Origin: an uncultured Clostridia bacterium
GTDB taxonomy: Bacteria; Bacillota; Clostridia; Christensenellales; Aristaeellaceae
Assembly (NCBI GenBank): GCA_946413245.1
Contig: CAMKJS010000003.1
Location: 18,698-82,697 of the forward strand
Direction: 5' to 3'
Length of the DNA: 64,000 nt
Below the pieces are notes generated by a model. It had not been told where the DNA came from and searched no databases. It saw only the letters and a program-made list of their open reading frames with translations. Shown piece after piece: positions 63,431 to 64,000 of the stretch; within the stretch, counting starts at the first letter, position 1, and each line of letters begins with the position of its first letter. The translations under genes and the position numbers were made by a program.

Positions 63431-63532
63431 TGGAACGGAGGGACGAAGTGGAACGGAGGGACGGACCTTTTTGGCCTATCCGTGATACAGGGAGCCCACC
63501 TTTGGGCCAAAAAGGTCCGTCCCTCTGTTCCA
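63431..63532. repeat. MITE-like long inverted repeat
   Basis: Arms of 28 bp with one mismatch (63449-63476 and 63505-63532), core GGGACGGACCTTTTTGGCC and complement, around a 28-nt loop. An extra tandem half-unit TGGAACGGAGGGACGAAG lies at 63431-63448. Confidence 0.75.
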
Positions 63533-63660
63533 GACAACACAATTCCGCGGAGGAGAGCCTCTCCTTCGCCTGCGTGTATTTTCGCATGTCCGTTACGCGT
63601 CTGTCAAGAGCGTTATCCCCTCAGCCGGCAAAGCATTATCCCCTCAGCCGGCAAAGCCGG

Positions 63661-63684
63661 CAGCTCCCCTTACTATAAGGGGAG
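63661..63684. repeat. Short AGCTCCCCTT hairpin repeat
   Basis: AGCTCCCCTT and AAGGGGAGCC flank ACTAT. Upstream the unit CCCCTCAGCCGGCAAAG occurs twice (about 63618 and 63640), the second followed by its CCGGC complement. No gene is visible here. Confidence 0.55.
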
Positions 63685-63758
63685 CCTGTGAGAGAGGAGG
63701 CTGTGGGGCTGACAGGCAAAAGTTGTTCGGAAGAAAGTTTCCAAGTGGCAAAAAAAGC

Positions 63759-63787
63759 TTGCAAAACAGAAATGGGTATGATATGAT
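63759..63787 (+). promoter_or_regulatory. Sigma-A promoter at the window end
   Basis: TTGCAA (63759-63764), 17-bp spacer, TATGAT (63782-63787). Its TTGCAAAACAG start equals that of the promoter at 27378. Confidence 0.72.
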
Positions 63788-63794
63788 TTTTTGT

Positions 63795-64000
63795 AGTTTT
63801 TCAATCGTGGAGGTTATCAGGTGCCGATGGAAGCGTTGATTCGCTTCTCTGGGACACAGCTTTGAGTCCCGTTTTTACCGGTTCGGTTCGTATTATTCGG
63901 GAGTTTCATCCCGTGTAATAAAATATTTTTGTAGGAGGAAAACCCTAAGGAAACGCTGAACAATCCAGCGATATCCTCTCAAATCTACCTCTGAACGGAA
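63795..64000 (+). other. Structured leader region, downstream gene outside the window
   Basis: Behind the promoter lie successive hairpins: GAAGCG/CGCTTC (63830-63847), GGGAC/GTCCC (63851-63870), CGGGA/TCCCG (63899-63914) and CGCTG/CAGCG (63954-63970). GGAGG at 63810-63814 could start a 14-codon peptide at GTG 63822 (VPMEALIRFSGTQL). A second AGGAGG at 63933-63938 has no start codon within reach. Not recognised as a known riboswitch or ribosomal-protein leader. Confidence 0.45.

Noticed and set aside
1..64000. tRNA and rRNA genes
   Set aside because: No stretch with a full cloverleaf and TTCGAATC-type T loop, and no rRNA signature, was recognised by reading; a covariance search would be needed to exclude them.

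Overview
The window looks like a chromosomal piece of an anaerobic gut or rumen Firmicute of the class Clostridia. Supporting signs are strong AGGAGG ribosome-binding sites, sigma-A promoters of the TTGACA-17-TATAAT type, a short archaeal-type prolyl-tRNA synthetase, a superoxide reductase, a barnase-like RNase, and secreted proteins built from tandem peptidoglycan-binding domains with Thr-Pro linkers and BspA-type LRR repeats. The order and family cannot be fixed by reading alone; something near Christensenellales/Aristaeella is my guess. The first ~11 kb is clearly AT-rich while the rest is GC-rich, so the left part was probably acquired.

Layout. 1-13.9 kb is a surface-polysaccharide locus: a truncated acyltransferase, gmd and rmd (GDP-D-rhamnose), manC (GDP-mannose), a Wzx-type flippase, rmlD-rmlC-rmlA (dTDP-L-rhamnose, no rmlB here) and glf (UDP-Galf). 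It is interrupted by two insertion sequences whose transposases are frameshifted (IS1380-like 3016-4661, IS1182-like 8138-10219). 13.9-17.2 kb holds a superoxide reductase, a small HTH protein and, on the minus strand, a polar amino-acid ABC importer. 17.4-35.4 kb returns to the cell surface: a DUF6077-like membrane protein in two frames, two tandem Wzz-like proteins, a large membrane protein with a C-terminal LRR_5 unit, a Wzm/Wzt-type polysaccharide ABC exporter, a secreted LRR/DUF4214 protein, a VapBC-like toxin-antitoxin pair, a double-domain GT2 and a DUF2142 protein.

35.4-53.7 kb (all plus strand) is mixed housekeeping and cell wall: a SpoU methyltransferase, an AraR-like regulator with its own candidate operator, rlmH, a barnase homologue, a six-repeat peptidoglycan-binding lipoprotein, an Mrp-type Fe-S carrier ATPase, a DUF5711-like protein, proS, plsX-acpP-rnc, a GH51 arabinofuranosidase, a DUF6171 protein, a large SH3/PG-binding protein, asnA and an L,D-transpeptidase. 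53.8-63.4 kb is a minus-strand run reading pth, mfd, rluD-type synthase, lspA and a 1140-residue multi-domain glycosyltransferase. The last 600 bp hold repeats and a promoter with a structured leader whose gene lies outside.

The most notable material is intergenic. Three ~125 bp copies of one element (40820, 44721, 52390) lie in the same orientation just upstream of unrelated genes (Mrp, plsX, L,D-transpeptidase). They share invariant blocks and hairpins, and one stem has three unrelated sequences that all still pair around a constant 7-nt loop: strong covariation for an undescribed structured RNA or structured mobile repeat. A second modular family (25.1, 37.4, 53.7, 62.5 and 62.6 kb) also shows compensatory changes in several stems.
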